From contig JAGUVP010000076.1 in the NCBI GenBank assembly GCA_020062805.1, forward strand, positions 1 to 8,911: 8,911 nucleotides of DNA, given 5' to 3'. Under the pieces are notes generated by a model. That model searched no databases. It was not told the DNA's origin and was given only the letters and a program-made list of their open reading frames with translations. Of this stretch, positions 1-5,325 are shown piece by piece. Made by a program: the position numbers and the translations under genes. Each line of letters opens with the position of its first letter. Within the stretch, counting starts at the first letter, position 1. This DNA is from Candidatus Bipolaricaulis sp. (GTDB taxonomy: Bacteria > Bipolaricaulota > Bipolaricaulia > Bipolaricaulales > Bipolaricaulaceae).

Positions 1-296
1 GGATCGGCCACGCCCTGTGCGAGGAAATGCTCTTCTCCAAGAGCGGGCGCTGCGTGAACGCGGGGTTCTTCGACTACAAGATCCCGTCTTCTCTCGACGT
101 TCCAGGGATCGAGGCGATCCTCGTCCCGAGTGAGGAACCGACCGGACCGTGGGGAGCGAAGTCCATCTCCGAAATCGGGATCAACGGCCCGCTTCCCGCG
201 ATCTCCAACGCGATCTACGACGCTGTGGGCGTGCGCATGATCCGCGCCCCGTTCACGTCGGAGCGGGTGCGGTTTGTCCTGGGGTCAACCTCCTAG
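1..296 (+). CDS. Molybdenum hydroxylase (xanthine dehydrogenase/aldehyde oxidase family) large subunit, C-terminal fragment
   Basis: This is the last ~97 codons of a large molybdopterin-binding subunit. The reading frame is open from base 3 and ends with TAG at 294-296; the 5' part lies outside the window. The family hydroxylates purines, aldehydes or related carbon substrates at a Mo-cytosine-dinucleotide or Mo-pterin centre, with electrons passing through FeS and FAD partners. Seen here: the C-terminal signature GAKSISEIGINGP at about residues 51-63 of the visible part, followed by an AISNAIYDAVGVR helix. By family knowledge, the Glu in this motif (visible residue ~57) matches the conserved active-site base near the C-terminus, which most members carry in a GAKGVGE context. 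The preceding NAGFFDYKIPSSLDVP also fits. The substrate cannot be told from this fragment. Confidence 0.9.
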   Translation, partial: IGHALCEEMLFSKSGRCVNAGFFDYKIPSSLDVPGIEAILVPSEEPTGPWGAKSISEIGINGPLPAISNAIYDAVGVRMIRAPFTSERVRFVLGSTS

Positions 297-307
297 AGAA
301 CCTGGCC

Positions 308-1009
308 TTGAGCACAGAAAAGAAGACGAGAGGATCAGGCCTGAAGAGGCGTTCAAACTTCGCCCGAAGCCCGACACGGCTGCTCGTGTGGGGGGCGCTT
401 GTCTTGATCTCTGTGGGCATCCTCGACCCCGTATTCGGCCGAACGTTCCTCGATGCGCCGCCCACACAGGGTCTGTACAAGCCCACCGCCTACACCCTCG
501 CCCGGGGAGAGACCCAGATTCAGTTCTTCGCGTTCACCTCACCCACGAACCCGTTGGAATTCTTCGAGTTCGAGTACGGTCTAACCGACGCATTCCAGCT
601 CGGGATGCGCCCCGTCTCGGCGTTGTTCGGCGACGTACGGGTATGGGGCAAGTACCACGTCGGAACCACTGGTCCGATCTCACTCGCCATCCCGTTTGGC
701 GTTAATGTCCTCATCCCAGTGCCGTCCTGGGCTCTACGCGGCGGATGGGTGCTGAGTTGGCGAGTTCTCTCCTTTCTCACCCTCCATCCCGGACTCGACC
801 TCTCGTTCACCCCAGCGATGGGCGTCCATCCCTACCTCGGCGTGGACCTCGATGCTTGGCGGAACCTGAAGCTGGTCGCAGAACTCGATGGAGAGGAGCC
901 CTACGTGCATGTGGGAATCCTTATCTGGGCGTTCGGTTTCGTGCGGCTTCAGGTGGATACCCCTCTCCCCATCATCAGTCTGCGGATCACTGTCACCGGT
1001 CGGTTCTGA
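308..1009 (+). CDS. Secreted, probable outer-membrane β-barrel protein of unknown function
   Basis: The frame stays open into the preceding gene, but the protein makes sense from TTG at 308, giving 233 aa. From there it has a basic N-region (KRRSNFARSPTR, about residues 13-24) and a hydrophobic core (LLVWGALVLISVGIL, about 25-39). That is a long signal peptide with likely cleavage near VFG/R. The mature part opens with GLYKPTAYTLARGETQIQ and continues as short alternating polar and hydrophobic segments rich in aromatic residues and glycine. It ends in Phe, as outer-membrane barrels often do. I know the 'P-T-A-Y-T-L-x-R-G-E' style start from barrel proteins of diderm phyla, but I recognise no named family. 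The start codon is uncertain because only a weak AGAG precedes it. It begins 11 nt after the molybdenum enzyme stop, so cotranscription is possible, though a functional link is not evident. Confidence 0.65.
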   Translation: MSTEKKTRGSGLKRRSNFARSPTRLLVWGALVLISVGILDPVFGRTFLDAPPTQGLYKPTAYTLARGETQIQFFAFTSPTNPLEFFEFEYGLTDAFQLGMRPVSALFGDVRVWGKYHVGTTGPISLAIPFGVNVLIPVPSWALRGGWVLSWRVLSFLTLHPGLDLSFTPAMGVHPYLGVDLDAWRNLKLVAELDGEEPYVHVGILIWAFGFVRLQVDTPLPIISLRITVTGRF

Positions 1010-1059
1010 GTTCACCCCCTCTCCCCTGAGTGGAAGAGGATCGAAGTGAAGGGGGACGT

Positions 1060-2271
1060 CTATCTCCGCAGGTACGCCCGGCGCCCGTACCGCCGGGACG
1101 CTCCCCCTGCTGATGCGCGCGAAGCCGCACCTGTGGAGACCGTCACCGCCCCGCCGTAGTCGAACCCGGGAAGCCGCCGCGACTCGATCGGCTTGCCCAC
1201 CGCCTTCTCCACCCAGCTACGCAGGAGGCGATCAGCGGGCGCGGAGAGACTGAACGCGTGGCCGGTCTTGGAGATCCGACCCGTGCGGCCCACGCGGTGG
1301 GTGTAAGAGTCCACGCTGTCGGGCATGTCGAAGTTGATGACGTGGGAGATGTCGTCCACGTCGATCCCCCGCGCCGCCACATCGGTAGCGACGAGGATGT
1401 CGTACCGCCCGCCGCGGAAACCGTCCAGCGCCCTCTGTCGCTCCCGCTGTGTCATGTTTCCCTCGATCGCGGCCACCTTGTACCCACCCTTGTCGAGGAA
1501 CGAAGCCAGGTTCTGCGCACGGTGCTTGGTGCGTGTGAACACGAGCACCCGCCCCGTCGCCGGCCCCTGGAGCAAGGCCAATAGCAGGTCCCGTTTCCGG
1601 CTCTCAGTGATCGGATAGAACGCGTGCGACACCGTCTTCGCTGGGGATCCCGCGTCCACCTGCACCGTCACCGGATCGCGGAGGATGCTCTGGGCCAACC
1701 GCCGAATCTCCGGAGGCATCGTCGCTGAGAAGAACAGGGTCTGCCGATTCTTGGGGAGAACCTGGAGGATGCGGCGGATGTCGGGGAGAAAGCCCATGTC
1801 GCACATCCGGTCCGCCTCGTCGAGCACCAGGACCTCGACGTGCGAGAGGTCGACCGCGCGCGCGCCGAAGTGGTCGAGCAACCGGCCTGGGCAGGCGATA
1901 ATCACGTCTACGCCGCGCCGGAGCGCCGTAACCTGCGGCCCCTTGCTCACGCCCCCATAGATAGCGACACTGCGAACTTCGGTGTCCTTCCCCAACAGGC
2001 GCGTCGCCTGGTGGATCTGCTCGGCGAGCTCCCGCGTCGGGGCGAGCACGAGCACGCGCGCGTGCTTCCCGTTCCGATCCGCGAGGCGGTTGAGGATGGG
2101 GAGCATGAACGCGGCGGTCTTCCCGGTGCCCGTCTGGGCGACCCCGATCATGTCGCGCTTATCCAGCACGACCGGAATGGCCTGTTCTTGGATCGGGGTG
2201 GGTTGAGTGTAACCAGCGGCCTGAATCCCGGATGCAATCCGGGGGTGAAACGCGAAACTGCTGAAATCCAC
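1060..2271 (-). CDS. rhlE: DEAD-box ATP-dependent RNA helicase, RhlE type
   Basis: ATP-dependent RNA unwinding or remodelling protein of the cytoplasm; family roles are in ribosome assembly, RNA decay and cold adaptation. I start it at GTG 2271-2269 (403 aa) because a perfect AAGGAGG sits 6 nt upstream. A longer reading from 2307 would add 12 residues in front of that SD. All helicase motifs are visible in order: Q motif GYTQPTPIQEQAIP, motif I AQTGTGKT, Ia PTRELAEQ, Ib ACPGRLLD (Cys where most members have Thr), II DEAD, III SAT, IV VFTRTKHRA, V ATDVAARGIDV and VI HRVGRTGR. The VLVFTRTKH stretch and the closing PGFDY resemble RhlE more than CsdA, SrmB or DbpA. The C-terminal tail after the second RecA domain is short (~40 aa), Ser/Ala/Gly-rich and basic, ending RRYGRRAYLRR. 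It converges with the barrel gene across a 50-bp gap. Confidence 0.95.
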   Translation of the reverse strand: MDFSSFAFHPRIASGIQAAGYTQPTPIQEQAIPVVLDKRDMIGVAQTGTGKTAAFMLPILNRLADRNGKHARVLVLAPTRELAEQIHQATRLLGKDTEVRSVAIYGGVSKGPQVTALRRGVDVIIACPGRLLDHFGARAVDLSHVEVLVLDEADRMCDMGFLPDIRRILQVLPKNRQTLFFSATMPPEIRRLAQSILRDPVTVQVDAGSPAKTVSHAFYPITESRKRDLLLALLQGPATGRVLVFTRTKHRAQNLASFLDKGGYKVAAIEGNMTQRERQRALDGFRGGRYDILVATDVAARGIDVDDISHVINFDMPDSVDSYTHRVGRTGRISKTGHAFSLSAPADRLLRSWVEKAVGKPIESRRLPGFDYGGAVTVSTGAASRASAGGASRRYGRRAYLRR

Positions 2272-2277
2272 TGAAAG

Positions 2278-2284
2278 CCTCCTT
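2278..2284 (-). promoter_or_regulatory. Shine-Dalgarno sequence of the RhlE helicase
   Basis: On the minus strand this reads AAGGAGG, then 6 nt, then GTG. It is one of the strongest ribosome-binding sites in the window and it decides the helicase start codon. Confidence 0.85.
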
Positions 2285-2379
2285 GGCCTTTGTGAGCCAA
2301 GTCGCACTCTCAGCTCATCGTCGTTGTCGGCACCCCGCGATTGGGGTGTGCGATGCGTTCTCTAGGTTCTCTAGTCGGC

Positions 2380-2408
2380 AGTATACGCGGCCGCTTTCCT
2401 CCTCGCCA
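2380..2408 (-). promoter_or_regulatory. Candidate promoter of the RhlE helicase
   Basis: On the minus strand TATACT (2385-2380) is preceded, with a 17-nt spacer, by TGGCGA (2408-2403), a poor match to TTGACA. Transcription would start near 2373 and leave a leader of about 100 nt before the GTG. The -10 is good and the -35 is weak. The leader holds an 8-bp direct repeat, TTCTCTAG (plus strand 2358-2365 and 2367-2374), of unknown meaning. Confidence 0.35.
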
Positions 2409-2467
2409 GCTGAGGGCCTCGCCAACCTCTCCCGTGCTTTCTTCCTGAGCAGATGGCAAGGAGCGAA

Positions 2468-2484
2468 GCTCGTTGGAAACGAGC
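2468..2484. other. Perfect hairpin downstream of the PIN toxin gene
   Basis: GCTCGTT, the loop GGA, then AACGAGC: a 7-bp perfect stem with a 3-nt loop. It lies about 55 nt past the stop of the PIN toxin on the minus strand and upstream of the helicase promoter, next to a second hairpin. No T-tract follows on either strand, so it is not a classic intrinsic terminator. It may stabilise or help end the toxin mRNA. Confidence 0.4.
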
Positions 2485-2491
2485 AAGGAGC

Positions 2492-2512
2492 CCTCGGGCA
2501 CAACGCCTGAGG
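2492..2512. other. Second hairpin downstream of the PIN toxin gene
   Basis: CCTCGGGC, the loop ACAAC, then GCCTGAGG: an 8-bp stem with one G·T wobble as read on the plus strand (A·C on the other). It is adjacent to the 2468-2484 hairpin, and together they form a structured spacer between the toxin and helicase genes. No T-run follows. Confidence 0.3.
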
Positions 2513-2538
2513 CCCCAGACACCCCGGGGCGCTGATGC

Positions 2539-2973
2539 TCATCTCAGACGGGCTGGCTCGACGGGGAAGCCTTCGCGGTCGGCGGCCCGGCGCAGGCGCG
2601 CGTCGAGGCACACGAACGGTAGCGAGTGAGGATGGCCTTCGCTTGCCACCACTGCCGCGGCCAGCTGGAGGACATCTGCGGCCCGCAGGTCGTGGGCGCG
2701 CAGAAGGCGGACGGCATTCTCCCGCACCATGTCCGATGGCTGTACCTCGTGCCAACCCGCCCGTAGCACCGCCAGCCGCTCCAGAGCCGCGCTGACGCCA
2801 TCGGCATCCGAATTCCCCTCCCGCTCGAGCCGGCAGAGGGCAGAGGCGCACTCGACCGCGCTCCCCCACCACACAAGGAGGGAGGGATCCGCAGCAAGGA
2901 TCTTGCTCATCACGTTCGTGGTCTCCTCTTGAATGAGGAGCGGGAGCAGAGCAGAACTGTCCCAGTACCTCAA
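2539..2973 (-). CDS. vapC: PIN-domain ribonuclease toxin, VapC-like
   Basis: Predicted Mg2+-dependent endoribonuclease toxin of a type II toxin-antitoxin pair, 144 aa, the usual PIN toxin length. The start is TTG 2973-2971, overlapping the antitoxin stop as TTGA. The antitoxin's last codons supply the SD (GAGGAAGGA). Upstream in-frame sequence (to 3111) only shadows the antitoxin. The PIN acidic residues are all visible: D5 in MRYWDSSALL, E41 in SAVECASAL, D100 in RAADVLQLAAA, and D124 in VCLDARLRRAA. No frameshift or internal stop is seen, so it should be active. PIN toxins typically cleave tRNA or rRNA; the target cannot be read from sequence. It is translationally coupled to the antitoxin and probably shares its autoregulated promoter. 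Confidence 0.88.
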   Translation of the reverse strand: MRYWDSSALLPLLIQEETTNVMSKILAADPSLLVWWGSAVECASALCRLEREGNSDADGVSAALERLAVLRAGWHEVQPSDMVRENAVRLLRAHDLRAADVLQLAAAVVASEGHPHSLPFVCLDARLRRAADREGFPVEPARLR

Positions 2974-3260
2974 CGTCCTTCCTCGCGATCCCGCACCAAG
3001 GCCTCCACCGCGCTCGCCTTGGCCGTAGGAAGCGCGCCCCGGAGGAAACCAGCGGGTAGAGGCGTCAGCTGCCGCCGGATCACCCCATCTCGCTCCAGGC
3101 GCTCCAGCCACACGTCTGACTCCCCTTCGAGAGGCACCACTGGAACGAGCCGTGCCACTGGGTGGCCGCGATCGGTGATGAGCACCGACTCGCCGCGACG
3201 CACGCGATCCAGGAGCTCACTCAGCCGCGCCTTCGCTGCCGAAACGGATGCCCTCATCAT
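2970..3260 (-). CDS. Phd/YefM-family antitoxin of the PIN toxin
   Basis: Antitoxin of 96 aa that should bind and neutralise the PIN toxin and repress its own promoter. The N-terminal half has the Phd/YefM pattern: ASVSAAKARLSELLDRVRRGESVLITDRGHPVARLVPV (roughly residues 4-41). The C-terminal part, predicted flexible and toxin-binding, ends in the charged VRDREEGR. There are two consecutive ATG codons (3260-3258 and 3257-3255) and no SD. A TATAAT box lies only 6 nt upstream, so the mRNA probably begins at or beside the first ATG. The stop overlaps the toxin TTG. Phd-type antitoxins paired with PIN toxins are a known combination, so the pair can be called VapBC-like even though the antitoxin is not AbrB- or RHH-type. 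Confidence 0.85.
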   Translation of the reverse strand: MMRASVSAAKARLSELLDRVRRGESVLITDRGHPVARLVPVVPLEGESDVWLERLERDGVIRRQLTPLPAGFLRGALPTAKASAVEALVRDREEGR

Positions 3261-3277
3261 GTGACCATTATAGTCAC
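3261..3277. promoter_or_regulatory. Palindromic operator enclosing the -10 box of the PIN toxin-antitoxin operon
   Basis: The plus strand reads GTGACCATTATAGTCAC, an inverted repeat (GTGAC/GTCAC) with a 7-nt centre. On the minus strand the centre contains a perfect -10, TATAAT (3272-3267), and the antitoxin ATG begins directly after the palindrome. No good -35 is found at 16-18 nt. A palindrome over the -10 is where a Phd-type antitoxin or toxin-antitoxin complex would sit to block transcription. That is inference from family behaviour. Confidence 0.6.
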
Positions 3278-3443
3278 AAGGCAGTATCCGGGCGAGGGAC
3301 TGCCGCGCAGTCGTGGGCCGTCTCCCGTGATCCGTGAGTCCGCAATGGTCTTCCTGGGACTGCGGTCCAAGTCCCTTCGCGAGACGGAATCCCGCTGTGC
3401 GCATCCCATCCCCGCCATGCAGCGGAAGGCGGCGCGGGTGATT
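3278..3443. other. Spacer between ribonuclease HI and the PIN toxin-antitoxin promoter
   Basis: About 165 bases upstream of the antitoxin and downstream of rnhA, both on the minus strand. It holds a 6-bp hairpin, GACTGC-CGC-GCAGTC (3298-3312), with no T-tract. I see no gene here. Confidence 0.4.
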
Positions 3444-3896
3444 CTAAACGGGCTGCGAGCGGGCCTCGGCGGCGAGGCGAGCGAGGAGGTCGGCGCGCTC
3501 ATTCTCCGTGTGACCGGCGTGCCCGGCGAGCCAGTGAAAGCGGACCTTGTACATCCCCACCAGTTGGTCGAGTTCCCGCCACAGGTCCTCGTTCGCCACC
3601 GGCAGGAGCCGCTTCCCTTCGCGGCGCCTCCAGTTCTGCTCCTTCCAGCGGGGGAGCCACTCCGTGATCCCGCGCTTGAGGTAGGCGGAGTCGGTGAACA
3701 GGTCTACCTCGACGGGCTCACGCAGGGCGCGCAAAGCCTCGATCGCCGCCTGAAGCTCCATCCGGTTGTTTGTCGTCTTCCCCTCGCGGCCGGAGATCTC
3801 CTTGCGGTGGGAACCGGAAAGGAGGACCGCCCCCCACCCGCCCGGGCCAGGGTTCCCGATGCACGCGCCGTCGGTGTAGATCCGCACCTTCTTCAC
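3444..3896 (-). CDS. rnhA: Ribonuclease HI
   Basis: Endonuclease that cuts the RNA strand of RNA-DNA hybrids (R-loops, primers) in the cytoplasm. At 150 aa it is close to the E. coli enzyme in length and covers one complete RNase H fold. The four catalytic carboxylates are present: D9 (IYTDGACIGNPGPGGWG), E47 (TTNNRMELQAAIEAL), D69 (DLFTDSAYLKRGI) and D136 (ENERADLLARLA). The flexible-loop His is H126 (GHAGHTENER). The Trp-rich basic handle, EWLPRWKEQNWRRREGK (about 79-95), is also intact and marks the bacterial type HI with hybrid-binding handle. The start is GTG 3896-3894 with no SD. A promoter sits 7 nt upstream, so the mRNA may be leaderless. It is divergent from the hydrolase gene. Confidence 0.95.
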   Translation of the reverse strand: MKKVRIYTDGACIGNPGPGGWGAVLLSGSHRKEISGREGKTTNNRMELQAAIEALRALREPVEVDLFTDSAYLKRGITEWLPRWKEQNWRRREGKRLLPVANEDLWRELDQLVGMYKVRFHWLAGHAGHTENERADLLARLAAEARSQPV

Positions 3897-3903
3897 AGGG
3901 GGA

Positions 3904-3932
3904 GGTATAGCCGGTTGCCCCTCGCCTGTCGA
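3904..3932 (-). promoter_or_regulatory. Promoter of the ribonuclease HI gene
   Basis: On the minus strand TCGACA (3932-3927; 5 of 6 to TTGACA), then exactly 17 nt, then TATACC (3909-3904). The GTG start lies 7 nt after the -10, so transcription would begin at about the start codon. This agrees with the absence of an SD. Confidence 0.55.
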
Positions 3933-3934
3933 GG

Positions 3935-3963
3935 TGGACCGACGCGGAGCCCCCAGGTACTCT
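3935..3963 (+). promoter_or_regulatory. Candidate promoter of the TPR-hydrolase gene
   Basis: TGGACC (3935-3940), a 17-nt spacer, then TACTCT (3958-3963), which keeps the most conserved -10 positions (T1, A2, T6). The ATG at 3974 is 10 nt downstream, implying a leader of only a few nucleotides, and there is no SD. Its -35 lies 2 nt from the -35 of the divergent ribonuclease HI promoter. Confidence 0.3.
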
Positions 3964-3973
3964 GGCCGGGCGC

Positions 3974-4924
3974 ATGAGCATCCCGACGTTCGAGGATCTT
4001 CGCCGGGCCCTCTTCCGCTCCCACGGCGAGGGGCGATACGAAGAGGCCCTCGCCGCAGCTCGGGAGGCGTGGAGACGTTTCCCGGAGCATGAAGCGCGGA
4101 CTGCCTACTGGGTGGCGTGCCTTCTCTGCCGCGAGGGCAAACCGCAGGAGGCGCTCCGCGTCCTCCGCGACGCGCGGAGCCGCGGACACTGGTGGGGAGA
4201 GGGACTCCTGACGAAGGACCCCGACCTGGAGCCGCTGTGGGGTCGTACGGAGTTCCTGAGGTTGGTGGAGGAGTGCCGAGGAGCTCACCGAGCCGCCCAG
4301 GCTGCAGCGAAGCCGCGGGTGCTCGTCCTGCGCCCGGACGTTCTGCTTCCCGCCAGCCCTCACCCTTTGCTCCTCTCCCTCCACGGCCGGGGTGGGAGCG
4401 CGGAGGAGTACGCCCCCTACTTCCAGTCGGCGACCGCCTGCGGGTGGATCATCTCCCTGGCCCAGGGGACCCAGCTTGAGGGAGAGGAGATGTACACCTG
4501 GGACGAACCGGCCCAGGCGGAGCGGGACGTAGCGTGGGCCTACGGCGATGTGGTTCAGTCACAACCAGTAGACCGAGGGCGAACCGTCCTCGCCGGGGTG
4601 TCGCAAGGCGGGGCGCTCGCGATTGACCTTGCACTAAAGGGCGCGCCCATTCCAGCTTGCGGGTTCATCGCCGTTGTGCCCTCTCCAGGTGGTACGGAGG
4701 CAGCGCTCGCTCACGCGCCTCATGCCGCTCGCCGCGGGGTGCGCGGGTGGATCCTCACCGGAGACAAGGACCCGCGCGTGGGCAAGGTGCATAGCCTCCA
4801 CGAACTGCTCGTTCAAGCCGGCTTGACCTGCCGGCTCGAGGTGGTCCCCGGCCTGGGCCACGAGATCCCGGAGGGTTTTCCTGCACGGCTCGCTCGGGCG
4901 CTGGAGTTCGTGACAAGCCTGTAA
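3974..4924 (+). CDS. TPR-like domain fused to an α/β-hydrolase (esterase/peptidase-like)
   Basis: A 316-aa protein with two parts. Residues ~1-105 form helical TPR-like repeats (YEEALAAAREAWRRFPEHEA, then a second repeat PQEALRVLRDARSRG), followed by DPDLEPLWGRTEFLRLVEE, a motif often seen at the end of TPR/Sel1-like stretches. Residues ~115-316 are a compact α/β-hydrolase of the carboxylesterase/dienelactone-hydrolase type. The oxyanion-hole region is LLLSLHGRGGSAEEY (133-147), the nucleophile is S210 in GVSQGG, the acid is probably D264 or D266 in TGDKDPRV, and the His is H296 in GLGHEIPE. The catalytic set is therefore complete. No signal peptide is seen, so it is predicted cytoplasmic. 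The substrate is unknown; ester, thioester or short-peptide hydrolysis would fit the fold. It stands alone as a transcription unit, divergent from rnhA and convergent with the broken TA locus. Confidence 0.82.
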   Translation: MSIPTFEDLRRALFRSHGEGRYEEALAAAREAWRRFPEHEARTAYWVACLLCREGKPQEALRVLRDARSRGHWWGEGLLTKDPDLEPLWGRTEFLRLVEECRGAHRAAQAAAKPRVLVLRPDVLLPASPHPLLLSLHGRGGSAEEYAPYFQSATACGWIISLAQGTQLEGEEMYTWDEPAQAERDVAWAYGDVVQSQPVDRGRTVLAGVSQGGALAIDLALKGAPIPACGFIAVVPSPGGTEAALAHAPHAARRGVRGWILTGDKDPRVGKVHSLHELLVQAGLTCRLEVVPGLGHEIPEGFPARLARALEFVTSL

Positions 4925-5046
4925 GCCGGCGCGGCACTCGAACTCGAGGCCCTGCAAGCCAGCGAGAGGTCCGGACCCGATCCTGGAGGCTGCACGGGGG
5001 TGAGACCGAGAGAGAGGAGGAGAGCAGCTCTGATTCAGCGTCGCTA
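4925..5046. other. Spacer between convergent genes, no feature recognised
   Basis: 122 bases between the hydrolase stop and the broken toxin stop. An open frame on the minus strand crosses it but has no family resemblance and is an artefact of the toxin frameshift. No clear terminator hairpin with a T-tract is visible. Confidence 0.5.
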
Positions 5047-5325
5047 TCACCTGGCGAGGCGGTTGACCTGGGCAGGCTCTTGGTCGGTGAATCACGCGCA
5101 GGACCGTGACCGCGTCGGACTTCGCTGTGAGCAGGATGCGGTAGGAGCCCATGAGCAACCGGTGGACCTCCGGCTCGTGAACGTCTTTCAGGCAACGTAG
5201 ACCAGGCAAGCCCTGAAGCAATGGTCCCGCGAGGATCCCCACAGGGCACGGAGGAGGCGCGAGCGCGCCTTCGCGGGGAGACGGGCCAGATTCCCTTGAG
5301 CCCTAGAGATGAACCGGACGTCCAA
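5047..5325 (-). pseudogene. RelE/ParE-family toxin, disrupted by two single-base indels
   Basis: Read from TTG 5325-5323, the frame gives a RelE-type start, DVRFISRAQGNLARLPAKAR. It runs wrong after the G-run at 5240-5237 (minus strand GGGG). Restoring one G continues into GILAGPLLQGLPGLRCLKDV and then RLLMGSYRILL, the β-sheet core typical of RelE/ParE. A second shift at 5087-5086 (one extra C on the minus strand) must be removed to give VIHDQEPAQVNRLAR and a TGA at 5049-5047. The repaired protein is 92 aa, normal for the family, with no stop codon created by substitution. Members are mRNA interferases or gyrase poisons. Basic residues are visible along the repaired chain, but I cannot assign catalytic ones. 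As written the gene is dead: the unshifted frame stops after ~45 aa. It overlaps the antitoxin 3' end by 23 nt, and the TTG start is uncertain. Confidence 0.75.

Noticed and set aside
293..303. CTAGAGAACCT shared between 293-303 and the minus strand at 2374-2364
   Set aside because: An 11-base match is expected by chance many times in a window of this size and the two contexts have nothing else in common.
1010..1059. Bidirectional terminator between the barrel and helicase genes
   Set aside because: CTCTCCC and GGAAGAG can pair only imperfectly and no T-runs flank them; too weak to call.
3298..3312. Hairpin GACTGC-CGC-GCAGTC as an rnhA terminator
   Set aside because: The stem is only 6 bp, there is no T-tract on the minus strand, and it is over 130 nt past the rnhA stop.
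3162..3977. Plus-strand open frame (271 codons) opposite rnhA and the antitoxin
   Set aside because: Antisense to ribonuclease HI, which has all its catalytic residues; the plus frame shows no recognisable fold.
4925..4962. tRNA-like 3' end on the minus strand (GAGTTCGAGTGCC resembles a T-loop)
   Set aside because: The bases flanking the TTCGAGT loop do not pair as a T-stem, and no acceptor stem, anticodon arm or D-arm could be found nearby.
4634..5242. A 202-codon minus-strand open frame spanning the hydrolase 3' end and the toxin region
   Set aside because: Only its first ~50 codons look like a protein, and those are the middle of the RelE/ParE toxin after a frameshift. The rest is antisense to the hydrolase and has no family character.
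5227..5245. Programmed -1 ribosomal frameshift in the RelE/ParE toxin at the G-run
   Set aside because: No canonical slippery heptamer, and a second shift in the opposite direction is still needed downstream plus a third in the antitoxin; indels explain this more simply.
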